Positions 26,301-36,058 of a stretch of DNA of 64,000 bases are shown here, one piece after another; position 1 is the stretch's first letter; each line of letters opens with the position of its first letter. The DNA is from Chloroflexota bacterium. Lineage in GTDB: Bacteria > Chloroflexota > Anaerolineae > Anaerolineales > Villigracilaceae. The DNA is taken from assembly GCA_013112685.1 (NCBI GenBank), contig JABFGC010000002.1:1188902-1252901 (forward strand), given 5' to 3'. The notes under the pieces were generated by a model. That model did no database searches and had not been told where the DNA came from. It saw only the letters and a program-made list of their open reading frames with translations. The position numbers were made by a program, and so were the translations under genes.

Positions 26301-29300
26301 GATTGAAACATAGGCTTGGGTGGGGGAAGGAAACTCCCAATGAGGTCGCTCCCTTCATTGGGAGCGTGGATTGAAACTCCAATCATACATATATACATTG
26401 GGTTTCAATATCGTCGCTCCCTTCATTGGGAGCGTGGATTGAAACCCCGGTCAAGCGGGAACGTACCTGCATCGTCAGTCGCTCCCTTCATTGGGAGCGT
26501 GGATTGAAACCCGATTATCTTTTCAGAATAGCCGTACTGACCAAGTCGCTCCCTTCATTGGGAGCGTGGATTGAAACAAACTAAAGGAGAAATGACATGA
26601 CCGATTACACATGTCGCTCCCTTCATTGGGAGCGTGGATTGAAACCAAATAATCTTGACATGCAAACAATCGTGTGATAAGGTCGCTCCCTTCATTGGGA
26701 GCGTGGATTGAAACGACAAGAAACGGATAAAAGGAAAGGCAGGTGATGTTGTCGCTCCCTTCATTGGGAGCGTGGATTGAAACAATCTGAGGAACAATAG
26801 CCTTTGCTCGTATAACGTCGCTCCCTTCATTGGGAGCGTGGATTGAAACAGATATTGTTTCACTTGGTAGAGGGTAACGTAATGTCGCTCCCTTCATTGG
26901 GAGCGTGGATTGAAACTTACTACCTCAATGTATTCGGGATCATCTACCCGTCGCTCCCTTCATTGGGAGCGTGGATTGAAACGCAATGGCGGTACTTATA
27001 TCATTTTGTGCTGTTGGTCGCTCCCTTCATTGGGAGCGTGGATTGAAACAACTCCAATTAGTATTATTGAATATATGGCTGGTGGTCGCTCCCTTCATTG
27101 GGAGCGTGGATTGAAACCGGTCTGACGATGTCGGGAAGCAGGTCACGATAGTCGCTCCCTTCATTGGGAGCGTGGATTGAAACCTTATCGGTTTTGAAAT
27201 GCAGGATCACCGAACTAGTCGCTCCCTTCATTGGGAGCGTGGATTGAAACTTTGTAGGTTTTTCATCTGCATAATACAAAGGACAGGTCGCTCCCTTCAT
27301 TGGGAGCGTGGATTGAAACAAGAAGTTTTTCAAATTAGAAAGCTCGTCGCGGTTGTCGCTCCCTTCATTGGGAGCGTGGATTGAAACAAGCCAAATACCC
27401 GCACGCGGCTCATACAATCCTCGTCGCTCCCTTCATTGGGAGCGTGGATTGAAACAAAGACAATCTCAGCTTCGAAGACACCGCCAGCAAGTCGCTCCCT
27501 TCATTGGGAGCGTGGATTGAAACTCGATCAGCGTTTGCACGATGGTAAGAATGGCTTGTCGCTCCCTTCATTGGGAGCGTGGATTGAAACGATCTGCCCC
27601 AACGCGTCAATTGTGTCCGCAAAAGTCGCTCCCTTCATTGGGAGCGTGGATTGAAACTGGACTGTAGACCGTCACCTGCGCGGGCAGCGAGGTCGCTCCC
27701 TTCATTGGGAGCGTGGATTGAAACTTATATTGGTGGGAAGGCATTGATACTCCACACAAGTCGCTCCCTTCATTGGGAGCGTGGATTGAAACTTATATTG
27801 GTGGGAAAGCATTGATACTCCACACAAGTCGCTCCCTTCATTGGGAGCGTGGATTGAAACCGATTATCTTTGGTTGGATGATGGGATACGACATGTCGCT
27901 CCCTTCATTGGGAGCGTGGATTGAAACAAACTTGAGATGGTACCTGTTGTTGCTGATGTAGTCGCTCCCTTCATTGGGAGCGTGGATTGAAACGACTGCT
28001 GTTCGTGGCGGCGGTGCAACGGTTATCACGTCGCTCCCTTCATTGGGAGCGTGGATTGAAACCAACGGTACACGTTGACCCATGAGGGGACTTGTGTCGC
28101 TCCCTTCATTGGGAGCGTGGATTGAAACGGGAGAGGATCGTCCCTCCTCTGAGGAAAGGTAAAGTCGCTCCCTTCATTGGGAGCGTGGATTGAAACATGT
28201 CTTTGTCAGTGTACCCCAACCCTGTCAAGTCGCTCCCTTCATTGGGAGCGTGGATTGAAACTACTGCGTATCAATGGATGGGTGATTATGCCGACGTCGC
28301 TCCCTTCATTGGGAGCGTGGATTGAAACAGGATGTGTACTTTGATAGCCTCGGAAAACAAAAGTCGCTCCCTTCATTGGGAGCGTGGATTGAAACTCTAC
28401 ATCCCACCAATCTAAGTCATCTCTTCCAAGTCGCTCCCTTCATTGGGAGCGTGGATTGAAACATCGTCTTCCGGATTGCCAACACGCTGAACACCAAGTC
28501 GCTCCCTTCATTGGGAGCGTGGATTGAAACAAGAATGAAAGTAGGTTATGGTTGGGATAGTGATGTCGCTCCCTTCATTGGGAGCGTGGATTGAAACCGC
28601 ATTGCATATAACTTGATGGTGGTCGCGCCTGGTCGCTCCCTTCATTGGGAGCGTGGATTGAAACCAGTCCATTCCCGGTCAGTATCCCGATTCGATAGAA
28701 GTCGCTCCCTTCATTGGGAGCGTGGATTGAAACTATTTTTCAGGAGCGTGCGAGATGCAGTTTCAGGTCGCTCCCTTCATTGGGAGCGTGGATTGAAACT
28801 CGATGACCACGTCGGTAGAGTACTGGACTTTGGTCGCTCCCTTCATTGGGAGCGTGGATTGAAACACGATCAGCAGGAGCGAAGCGGTCGCGCCGACGAG
28901 TCGCTCCCTTCATTGGGAGCGTGGATTGAAACTCGCCGGGCCCCGGCTCGCTCAAGGTCGCGGGCGTCGCTCCCTTCATTGGGAGCGTGGATTGAAACGA
29001 CGTCGCGCCTCGGTTAGCTCGACCCAATGGGGTCGCTCCCTTCATTGGGAGCGTGGATTGAAACGTCATCCACAGGAACTGCGGCAAACCAACAAACGTC
29101 GCTCCCTTCATTGGGAGCGTGGATTGAAACCATTATTTGCAGTGGCTTGCTGAACCTGGATAAGTCGCTCCCTTCATTGGGAGCGTGGATTGAAACTATC
29201 TGTACTTGTAATATCATCATCTAACATCCAAGTCGCTCCCTTCATTGGGAGCGTGGATTGAAACTCTACATCCCACCAATCTAAGTCATCTCTTCCAAGT

Positions 29301-30662
29301 CGCTCCCTTCATTGGGAGCGTGGATTGAAACGGCGGGCGGCAGGTCATAGACCCTGCCGGGCGTCGCTCCCTTCATTGGGAGCGTGGATTGAAACCGCTG
29401 TCCGCACTTGGGAAGGTCACATGAAAGACGTCGCTCCCTTCATTGGGAGCGTGGATTGAAACCCCGGTCAAGCGGGAACGTACCTGCATCGTCAGTCGCT
29501 CCCTTCATTGGGAGCGTGGATTGAAACACGGAATCTGTGATCGAGCCGTCAAGGTCGAATGTCGCTCCCTTCATTGGGAGCGTGGATTGAAACTCCTCAT
29601 GCTTCGTGCCATCGAAGACCGCGAGCGTCGCTCCCTTCATTGGGAGCGTGGATTGAAACGCGCCGCAGGAAGTTGTTGAGCGCCGCCGCCATCGTCGCTC
29701 CCTTCATTGGGAGCGTGGATTGAAACCGCCAGAGGCGGGATGTGCAAATAAGTACGCACGTCGCTCCCTTCATTGGGAGCGTGGATTGAAACTTTGTTCG
29801 ACGCGATGGCTGGGGTCAGGGTGACGTCGCTCCCTTCATTGGGAGCGTGGATTGAAACAAATTCATCCCCTGGGTGGTGGTGGATAACGAAGTCGCTCCC
29901 TTCATTGGGAGCGTGGATTGAAACACCCCCTGGGACGAAGAGGATACCAACGCGGAGTTGTCGCTCCCTTCATTGGGAGCGTGGATTGAAACCACATCCT
30001 CCTGGGAGCGCGCCTTGAACCCCACGTCGCTCCCTTCATTGGGAGCGTGGATTGAAACACCCCCTGGGACGAAGAGGATACCAACGCGGAGTTGTCGCTC
30101 CCTTCATTGGGAGCGTGGATTGAAACCACATCCTCCTGGGAGCGCGCCTTGAACCCCACGTCGCTCCCTTCATTGGGAGCGTGGATTGAAACAACTCTTC
30201 AAAAATAACACCGAATGGGCGATCAAGTCGCTCCCTTCATTGGGAGCGTGGATTGAAACAACACTCTTCGGGAACGCTATCCGTTCATGGACTTGTCGCT
30301 CCCTTCATTGGGAGCGTGGATTGAAACGGGATGATAGAAGTCACTCCCCGCATTGCGCGCGGGGTCGCTCCCTTCATTGGGAGCGTGGATTGAAACCCGT
30401 CAGGATATATCCACCAGTCGCCGCCACAAGTCGCTCCCTTCATTGGGAGCGTGGATTGAAACGATGTCAAGATTGGTGATTGGTGGTTAGAGCGTGTCGC
30501 TCCCTTCATTGGGAGCGTGGATTGAAACGTCGAGAACCTCTTGCAGGGGATCTATATCCCGATGTCGCTCCCTTCATTGGGAGCGTGGATTGAAACACCT
30601 GCGGGTGGCGGGCTTGGATAATTTTCGTGGTCGCTCCCTTCATTGGGAGCGTGGATTGAAAC
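20309..30662 (+). CRISPR. Type I-C CRISPR array, 155 repeats / 154 spacers
   Basis: The repeat is 33 nt, starting GTCGCTCCCTTCATT and ending GGGAGCGTGGATTGAAAC. It folds into a CGCTCCC / GGGAGCG stem. I counted 155 copies by eye, with a mean period of 67.0 and spacers of about 33-37 nt. I noticed no repeat variants, including the last one at 30630. Several spacers occur twice (for example 24501 and 24568; 25434 and 25500; 26446 and 29463; 28396 and 29265), and a two-unit block at 29925 is duplicated at 30059. The open frames across this region on both strands (SLPSLGAWIET / FQSTLPMKGAT) are artefacts of the repeat. Confidence 0.99.
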
Positions 30663-30850
30663 GGTTCGCCTGTTCAAGCGTCTCGACCCGCTCCCCCGCT
30701 GTAAGAGGATGAGGGATGAACAAAGACGGCTGGATATACATCATTGGGGGAAAAAGCGTGTCCATGCTACGCCATTCATCCTTCATCCTTCCACCTCCCT
30801 CCTTTTCGTTCTCCCTCCCCTGCCCCACCGAAACATACCATCTCCTCCCC
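30663..30850. other. Array trailer, no gene seen
   Basis: Non-coding stretch after the last repeat. It has C/T-rich tracts on the plus strand (30777-30850) and no supported ORF. Confidence 0.6.
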
Positions 30851-30879
30851 TTGAATAATTGACCGTTCGCCTCTATACT
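30851..30879 (+). promoter_or_regulatory. Promoter of the zinc-ribbon / 3-TM / CHAT operon
   Basis: TTGAAT (30851-30856), 17-bp spacer, TATACT (30874-30879), 28 bases before the first ATG. Confidence 0.6.
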
Positions 30880-30907
30880 GTTTGTAGTCATTTTCAGGAG
30901 GTGTTCC

Positions 30908-31111
30908 ATGCCGCCGTATGTCAGGGCAAAGTGTACGAACGAGAAGTGCAAGCATCCGGAAAACCGCTACGATCTCGCCGAATTGCGAAAAAAGGAGGGA
31001 GGGATCATGAGGCGCGTCATTGCCAGCTACAGCGAAGACAAAACCGAAGAGTTCGAGGTGACCTGCCAGACTTGCGGGCGCAAGTTCAAGATCACTGTAA
31101 AGGAGGATTAG
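30908..31111 (+). CDS. Small zinc-ribbon protein
   Basis: 67 residues with four cysteines in two knuckles (CTNEKC and CQTCG, about 40 residues apart), so a zinc ribbon that may bind nucleic acid or protein. Strong SD (AGGAGG). The stop is one base before the ATG of the 3-TM protein, so they are co-translated. Function unknown; its position at the head of the CHAT operon suggests an accessory or regulatory part of that module. Confidence 0.8.
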   Translation: MPPYVRAKCTNEKCKHPENRYDLAELRKKEGGIMRRVIASYSEDKTEEFEVTCQTCGRKFKITVKED

Positions 31112-31112
31112 G

Positions 31113-31574
31113 ATGGCAGGCAAAAACAAAAACGACGAGATCATTGCCGAATCCTCTCCCCTATCCCCGGAAGACGAGCGCTTGGGCAAATTGTTCGACG
31201 AACTGGAACAAGGTTCGCTCAAAACGCTGGAAGATGCGGCAAAACAGATCATCACCCTCACCACCGCCCTGCTCGGCGCGTTCTTCGGGTTGTTGGCATT
31301 CAAGGATGCACCTGCATACTTGGGATCCTTCGAGATCAAGTTCATCGGCGCGCTGGCGTTGATTTCTTTCGTCACTGCGCTGTTCTTTTCCTTGCAAGCG
31401 GTCTCTCCAAAACAATATTCCTTCTCGCGCTCGAGCCTGACAGAAAAAAGAAACATCCTCAATGCGATCATCTCGGACAAACATCAAGCCGTCAATATGG
31501 CGGCTTGGTCATTCGGCATCGGCGCGCTGTTGATGTTGCTCGCAGCGCTGGATATTTTGATATTTAGAATCTGA
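31113..31574 (+). CDS. Small membrane protein with three TM helices
   Basis: 153 residues: soluble acidic N-terminus (about 40), then a first hydrophobic helix (ITLTTALLGAFFGLLAF), a second (FIGALALISFVTALFFSL), a basic loop (RSSLTEKRN), and a third (FGIGALLMLLAALDILIF). No enzymatic motif. Small 2-4 TM proteins of this shape serve as membrane effectors beside STAND or CHAT proteins in prokaryotic immune operons (SLATT-like), but sequence alone does not prove that here. SD AAAGGAGG. A family A element starts at the base after its stop. Confidence 0.78.
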   Translation: MAGKNKNDEIIAESSPLSPEDERLGKLFDELEQGSLKTLEDAAKQIITLTTALLGAFFGLLAFKDAPAYLGSFEIKFIGALALISFVTALFFSLQAVSPKQYSFSRSSLTEKRNILNAIISDKHQAVNMAAWSFGIGALLMLLAALDILIFRI

Positions 31575-31747
31575 TGTCATTGCGAGGAGCGAACGAAGTG
31601 AGCGACGAAGCAATCCCCTTGTTCCAAGCGTCATTGCGAGGAGGATGTTCTCCCCGGCGAAGTAATCCCCACGCACTGGGAGATTGCTTCACTTCGTTCG
31701 CAATGACACTAACAACAGGGGATTGCTTCACTCCGTTCGCAATGACA
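31575..31747. repeat. Family A element, composite, left of the GIY-YIG gene
   Basis: Begins TGTCATTGCGAG directly at the preceding stop; contains a second CATTGCGAG start and two GGATTGCTTC ... GCAATGACA ends, so it is nested or a tandem of copies. Confidence 0.85.
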
Positions 31748-31758
31748 ATGGAATCAGC

Positions 31759-32055
31759 ATGGGCAACAGACAGTACTGCGTTTACATCATGACCAACGCG
31801 CATAACACCGTTTTGTACACAGGCGTTACAAACGATCTTCAGCGCAGAGTCCTGGAGCATAAATCCGGCAAAGGAAGCAAATTCGTCAGCAAGTACAATG
31901 TAACGAAGTTGGTTTATTTTGAATGCGGCGACGATGTGAATGCCGCGATTTTCCGCGAAAAGCAAATCAAAGCAGGCTCACGTGGAAAAAAGATTGAACT
32001 CGTCAACAGCATGAATCCTGAATGGAAGGATTTGTTTGAAGAATACTTCGACTAA
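31759..32055 (+). CDS. GIY-YIG endonuclease domain protein
   Basis: 98 residues of the single-domain GIY-YIG family (UPF0213/YhbQ type). Start at 31759 (MGNRQYCVYIMTNAHN). Motifs: CVYIM for GIY, LYTGVT for YIG, then DLQRRVLEHKSGKGSKF with catalytic Arg and His, and the Glu in AIFREKQIKAGSR. Such enzymes nick or cleave DNA; roles include repair and possibly element mobility. Only a weak SD. It is enclosed by family A elements that end 11 bases before it and begin 4 bases after it, so gene and repeats look like one insertion in the zinc-ribbon/CHAT operon. Confidence 0.88.
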   Translation: MGNRQYCVYIMTNAHNTVLYTGVTNDLQRRVLEHKSGKGSKFVSKYNVTKLVYFECGDDVNAAIFREKQIKAGSRGKKIELVNSMNPEWKDLFEEYFD

Positions 32056-32059
32056 ACAG

Positions 32060-32196
32060 TGTCATTGCGAGGAGGGCGCTCTTCCCGACGAAGCAATCTC
32101 CTTGTAACAAGGGACTGCTTCGTGGCGCGAGGCGCCACTCGCAGTGACACTTGAAACAGGAGATTGCTTCGCCGCCTTCGGCGGCTCGCAATGACA
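32060..32196. repeat. Family A element, composite, right of the GIY-YIG gene
   Basis: TGTCATTGCGAG at the left end, CTCGCAATGACA at the right, an internal CTCGCAGTGACAC, and a second GGAGATTGCTTCG. Ends 12 bases before the CHAT start; the SD AAGGAAG lies just outside. Confidence 0.85.
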
Positions 32197-32208
32197 TAAG
32201 GAAGTGTT

Positions 32209-35200
32209 ATGCTCACTCTCCACCTCACCCTCACGGATCACCAAATCAGCGTGCGCATCAATGGAAAGGAAAGCCACCAGTTTTCCCTGCTGGATTTGCA
32301 TTGGCTGCGAACAGAAGCCGATATCAAGGACTTTGTTTCCAATCCCAAAGATGTTGGAGCGAATCTTTTCCAAGCCTTGTTCAAAGACGGCTCGCCTGCG
32401 CGGGCGGAATTCGACGCGCTCTCCAAACAATCCGAGCGGACGATTGCGCTGGTACTGGAATCCCCTGAACTAGATGGTGTCGCGTGGGAGTACGCGTACA
32501 ACAAATCCAAAGAGGAATACGTGGTGGAGGATTGTGCCTTCGTGCGCGCGTTGCCAGAGAAGGAACGCCCCGCAAATGGACGGATGAAAAGTGAAGTCGA
32601 GCGCGTGCCGTTGTTGTTCATCCCAGCCAATCCGCTGGTGGATTTGAGCGGCGAGCCGACGCGCGCGTTGGATGTGGAAGGCGAATGGCAGGAGATGAAA
32701 CGTCACATCGAGAAAAGCGTCGCGCCGTTCGACATGCTCGAGTTGAGACCCGCGACGCCCGAAGCGTTGCAGAGCGTGATGGCGAGATTCCAAAATGGGA
32801 TGATCGCGCATTTCTCAGGTCACGGCGCGGCGACGAGGGATGGCGCGATCCTGTTATTCGAGCGCGAGAACGGGGCGTCGAATCCGCTGGAGGCGCGGGA
32901 GTTCGTGAGGGAGATCAAAGATAAGGCGTGGATCTGCTTCTTGAGCGCGTGCCAGTCCGCAGTCCCAGAACGAACCGAGTTTTCCAATCTGGCGCGGGAA
33001 TTGGCGAAGGCGGGAGTCCCGTTTGCGTTGGGGATGCAGTTCAATCTCCCCGATCCGTTTGCGCCGAACATCAGCGGACAGTTCTACAACTATCTCGCGC
33101 ACGGGCACGCCGTCCCCGAGGCGGCGCGGCAGGCGCGGCGCGCGGTGAAGCGTGAGAATGAGTTTTTCGTCGGCATGATCGCGCTGTACGCGGCGCACCC
33201 CGATGAAGTGGGAAAGTTAGTTTGGCGCGGTGTAAACGCGCAGACCGTGAGCCTGTTCCGTCCCGCCGACGTGAGCGACCTGCCCTCCCCTGCCAGCGGA
33301 TTGATCGGACGCCAGCGCGAGTTGATGCGCATTGGCACGCGCCTGCTCGAAGGAAAGAAACCGCTGACGGTGACCCTGCACGGCGCGGGCGGGATCGGCA
33401 AGACCGCCTTGCTTTGGCAGGCGCTCCTGCGCTTCGCCCCGTCCTTTGAGTTGACTCTCGCCATCGGGCTGGATCCACTGCCATCGCTGGAAAGCGTGCT
33501 GGGACGAATCGAACGATTTTTGGGTCTGCCTTCGCCCTGCTCCAATGATACGAAGGAGCGCGAGGCACTGGTGCGAAACGCGTTGATGAGCAAGCGCACG
33601 TTGTTGGGCTTGGATAATTTTGAAACGCTCAACCATGCCTTGAACGATGATGGCACAAAAGGAACGGCGAAAAGTTTATACGCCTTCTTCAAGAGTATGC
33701 CCGCCGCTGGTGTGACCTTGTGCGTCACCAGCCGTGAGAAGACCAACCTGCCTGGTGAACATATCGAAGAAATTTACGGCTTGGAAGACGCCATGGGCGG
33801 TGCGTTGTTTTATGAAAACGTCAGCACGCGCAAAGATGCCTTGAACGAAGCAGGCTTGGAAAGACTCAGCGCCGCCGTTGGCGGACACCCGCTTGCCCTG
33901 CGCTTGCTCGCCCCAATTTTTGAGGAACAGGCGGGATTATCGCTGGAACAATTTATTGAAAAGTTGCAGATCTTTTTACCCAAAGCCAGCGATCAGTGGA
34001 CAGAACAAGAACGCCACGAAAGTTTGGGCGCGTGCTTTGCCTTTTCGATGGACAATTTGCCGAAGAATGAGGAAGGAGAAAAATTACAAGTTGCGATTTC
34101 AAGGTTGAGTGTGTTTTCTGCTTTCTTTGTAGATTTCACTGCCGCACCAGTGCTGGAAAACCGCCCTCCCAAAACTAATGAAGAATTTCAACAAATGCTT
34201 CCAAACGCAAAGAGCACTTTACACGCCCTGTGGGAACGTGGCTTACTTGAGCGCACTCTTCTCCTGATGGAAGATGAGAACTTTCCTCTATACCGTCTTC
34301 ATCCTGCACTTGGATTTTTTGCTAGAGAACGCTTGACCGAAACTGAAACCATTAAGGAAAATTATTGGAAGTCCATGAGCAATTTTGTAGGCATAGCTGA
34401 AGAACAAATCACCAAGAGTCCCATCATGGCTCGTATCTCCTTCAGCGCCATACCTGATCTACTTGCAGTCGCAAAAGCAAAGAACGACAAAGAATCCGCG
34501 CTCATGCAATTCCGTATTAGCAAATTGCTACGGCAATTTGGCTTATACGATGATTCGATGCTCTTGCTTGAAAAGTCTCGTGACACATATCAAGCATTGA
34601 ATCAACCGCAAGCCTTGAGTGGCACATTACATGAGATGGGAATTATCTTCATGAGGCGCGGCGATTGGGATGAGGCGATGAAGTTATATCAGCAGGCTTT
34701 GCAAATTGAGGATGGCATGAGCGACTCCATGGGAAAATCCACCACGTTGCACGAGATGGCAATTATCCTTTTTATGCGCGACGATCTGGATGAGGCGATG
34801 AATTTGTATCAACAGTCGCTGGATATCAAAAGACATTTAGGCGACTTGCAAGGCTTGTCTGCCACGTTACATGGAATGGCAGGTGTTTTTGTGAGGCGAG
34901 GCGATCTAGATGGAGCGATGAAATTGTATCAGGAGTCGCTGGAAATCAAAAAAGGGCTGGGTGACCTCCAAGGTATGTCCGCTAATCTGCATGAGATGGC
35001 AGATATCTTCGTGACGCGGGGTGATCTGGATGAAGCAATGAAGTTGTATCAGCAGTCTTTACAAATCGCGGAAAACCTGGGCGATCTCCGAGATAAGTCT
35101 GCTACATTACATGATATGGCAATTATCTTCTTTCGGCGTGGCGATTCGGATACGGCGATGGATCTCTATCTGCAAGCTCTCGATATATTGGAAAAATTAG

Positions 35201-35697
35201 GCGACCTGCAAGGCAAGTCCATCGCACTTTCTATGATAGGTCAACTATTGGTAGCACAAGGGGATTATCCGCGCGCAATACAAGCTTTGGTAGAAAGTTT
35301 GCAGATTTTGTCATCCATAGGTGATCGCTTTCATACAAAAAGGGTCGCTGAAGTTCTTGTAAGCGTTCGCCAGAAAATTGGAGTCGAAATTTTCGATAAC
35401 GCGTGGAAGCGGATTACCGACTCTCCCATTTCCAATTGGCTTACCCAGGAGTCCCAACAAGATCAAGGCATGACCGCCGAGCAGTTCATCGCGGGGGCGA
35501 TCCAATCCGCAAGGGAGAAGCGTCCCGAGGCGGAGGAGTACTTCAAGTCCGCGCAGAAGATGGCGGCTGATTCGTCCGCGCCGAAGGAAGTTCAAGAGTT
35601 GGGGAGTGCCTTGCAGAGGATCATGCTCGGCGATAAGAACGTGGATTTGTCGGGGCTGCCCGAGGGGTGGGCGGAGTTGATAAAAAGTCAGACCTGA
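32209..35697 (+). CDS. CHAT protease - STAND ATPase - TPR protein
   Basis: 1162 residues. N-terminal ~130 residues: CHAT-associated region (TIALVLESPELDGVAWEYAY). About 150-340: CHAT caspase-like protease with catalytic His in AHFSGHG (about 203) and Cys in FLSACQSA (about 247). About 365-640: STAND/NB-ARC-like ATPase, LIGRQRELMRIG, Walker A HGAGGIGKTAL, Walker B RTLLGLDNFE. About 800-1040: six nearly identical 40-residue TPRs (GDLDEAMKLYQQSL type). C-terminal ~50 residues: module SAPKEVQELG..IMLG..VDLSGLPEGWAELI. The likely scheme is that TPRs sense a trigger, the ATPase oligomerises, and the protease cleaves a partner. The partner may be the 3-TM protein upstream. The stop codon falls inside a family B repeat. 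Confidence 0.92.
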   Translation: MLTLHLTLTDHQISVRINGKESHQFSLLDLHWLRTEADIKDFVSNPKDVGANLFQALFKDGSPARAEFDALSKQSERTIALVLESPELDGVAWEYAYNKSKEEYVVEDCAFVRALPEKERPANGRMKSEVERVPLLFIPANPLVDLSGEPTRALDVEGEWQEMKRHIEKSVAPFDMLELRPATPEALQSVMARFQNGMIAHFSGHGAATRDGAILLFERENGASNPLEAREFVREIKDKAWICFLSACQSAVPERTEFSNLARELAKAGVPFALGMQFNLPDPFAPNISGQFYNYLAHGHAVPEAARQARRAVKRENEFFVGMIALYAAHPDEVGKLVWRGVNAQTVSLFRPADVSDLPSPASGLIGRQRELMRIGTRLLEGKKPLTVTLHGAGGIGKTALLWQALLRFAPSFELTLAIGLDPLPSLESVLGRIERFLGLPSPCSNDTKEREALVRNALMSKRTLLGLDNFETLNHALNDDGTKGTAKSLYAFFKSMPAAGVTLCVTSREKTNLPGEHIEEIYGLEDAMGGALFYENVSTRKDALNEAGLERLSAAVGGHPLALRLLAPIFEEQAGLSLEQFIEKLQIFLPKASDQWTEQERHESLGACFAFSMDNLPKNEEGEKLQVAISRLSVFSAFFVDFTAAPVLENRPPKTNEEFQQMLPNAKSTLHALWERGLLERTLLLMEDENFPLYRLHPALGFFARERLTETETIKENYWKSMSNFVGIAEEQITKSPIMARISFSAIPDLLAVAKAKNDKESALMQFRISKLLRQFGLYDDSMLLLEKSRDTYQALNQPQALSGTLHEMGIIFMRRGDWDEAMKLYQQALQIEDGMSDSMGKSTTLHEMAIILFMRDDLDEAMNLYQQSLDIKRHLGDLQGLSATLHGMAGVFVRRGDLDGAMKLYQESLEIKKGLGDLQGMSANLHEMADIFVTRGDLDEAMKLYQQSLQIAENLGDLRDKSATLHDMAIIFFRRGDSDTAMDLYLQALDILEKLGDLQGKSIALSMIGQLLVAQGDYPRAIQALVESLQILSSIGDRFHTKRVAEVLVSVRQKIGVEIFDNAWKRITDSPISNWLTQESQQDQGMTAEQFIAGAIQSAREKRPEAEEYFKSAQKMAADSSAPKEVQELGSALQRIMLGDKNVDLSGLPEGWAELIKSQT

Positions 35698-35785
35698 CAG
35701 GTTTTATCGTGGCGCGAGTCAATCGGACTTCTTTGAATGGGAATGGAGACCGACGATCAAGGTTTTGCGGAAACCTGTCAGGTCT
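35690..35785. repeat. Family B element at the CHAT gene end
   Basis: AGACCTGACAGGTTT ... AAACCTGTCAGGTCT. The CHAT stop (TGA at 35695-35697) lies in its left arm, so the final residues SQT come from the repeat. Confidence 0.8.
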
Positions 35786-35794
35786 TTTGTGGAA

Positions 35795-35941
35795 GTGCAG
35801 AAGATGGCGGCGGTTTCGTCCGCGCCGAAGATACTTCAAGAGTTGGGCAGGGTCTTGACGCAGATCATGGCTGGAGTGAAGGATGTGGATCTCTCGTCCC
35901 TGCCGAGGGAGTGGGCGGAATTAATCAAGAGTCAGACCTGA
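35795..35941 (+). pseudogene. Duplicated C-terminal module of the CHAT protein (headless copy)
   Basis: 49 codons, still open, reading VQKMAAVSSAPKILQELG through REWAELIKSQT and stop. It aligns with the last ~50 residues of the preceding gene (QKMAADSSAPKEVQELG through EGWAELIKSQT). No initiation signal. It is followed by another family B element, as the parent is. Confidence 0.75.
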
Positions 35942-36053
35942 CAGGTTTTATCATAGCGCGAGTTAATCGGACTTCTTTTAATGTGAATGAAGTCCGACGT
36001 TCACGGTTCTGCGGAAATGTCGCCACGGCGCCACGCGACGCCTGTCAGGTCTT
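35934..36053. repeat. Second family B element, degenerate right arm
   Basis: Left arm AGACCTGACAGGTTT at 35934; right side ends GCCTGTCAGGTCT at 36053. The central part resembles that of the copy at 35690 (GCGCGAGTTAATCGGACTTCTTT), so the unit is longer than the arms. Confidence 0.7.
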
Positions 36054-36058
36054 GTTGT

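Noticed and set aside
20309..30662. Self-targeting spacers against genes in this window
   Set aside because: I compared by eye a few of the more distinctive spacers and saw no long match; a full alignment was not possible here.
20301..30712. Many overlapping open frames on both strands with SLPSLGAWIET or FQSTLPMKGAT repeats
   Set aside because: They are translations of the CRISPR repeat; no start signals, and the period equals the repeat unit.
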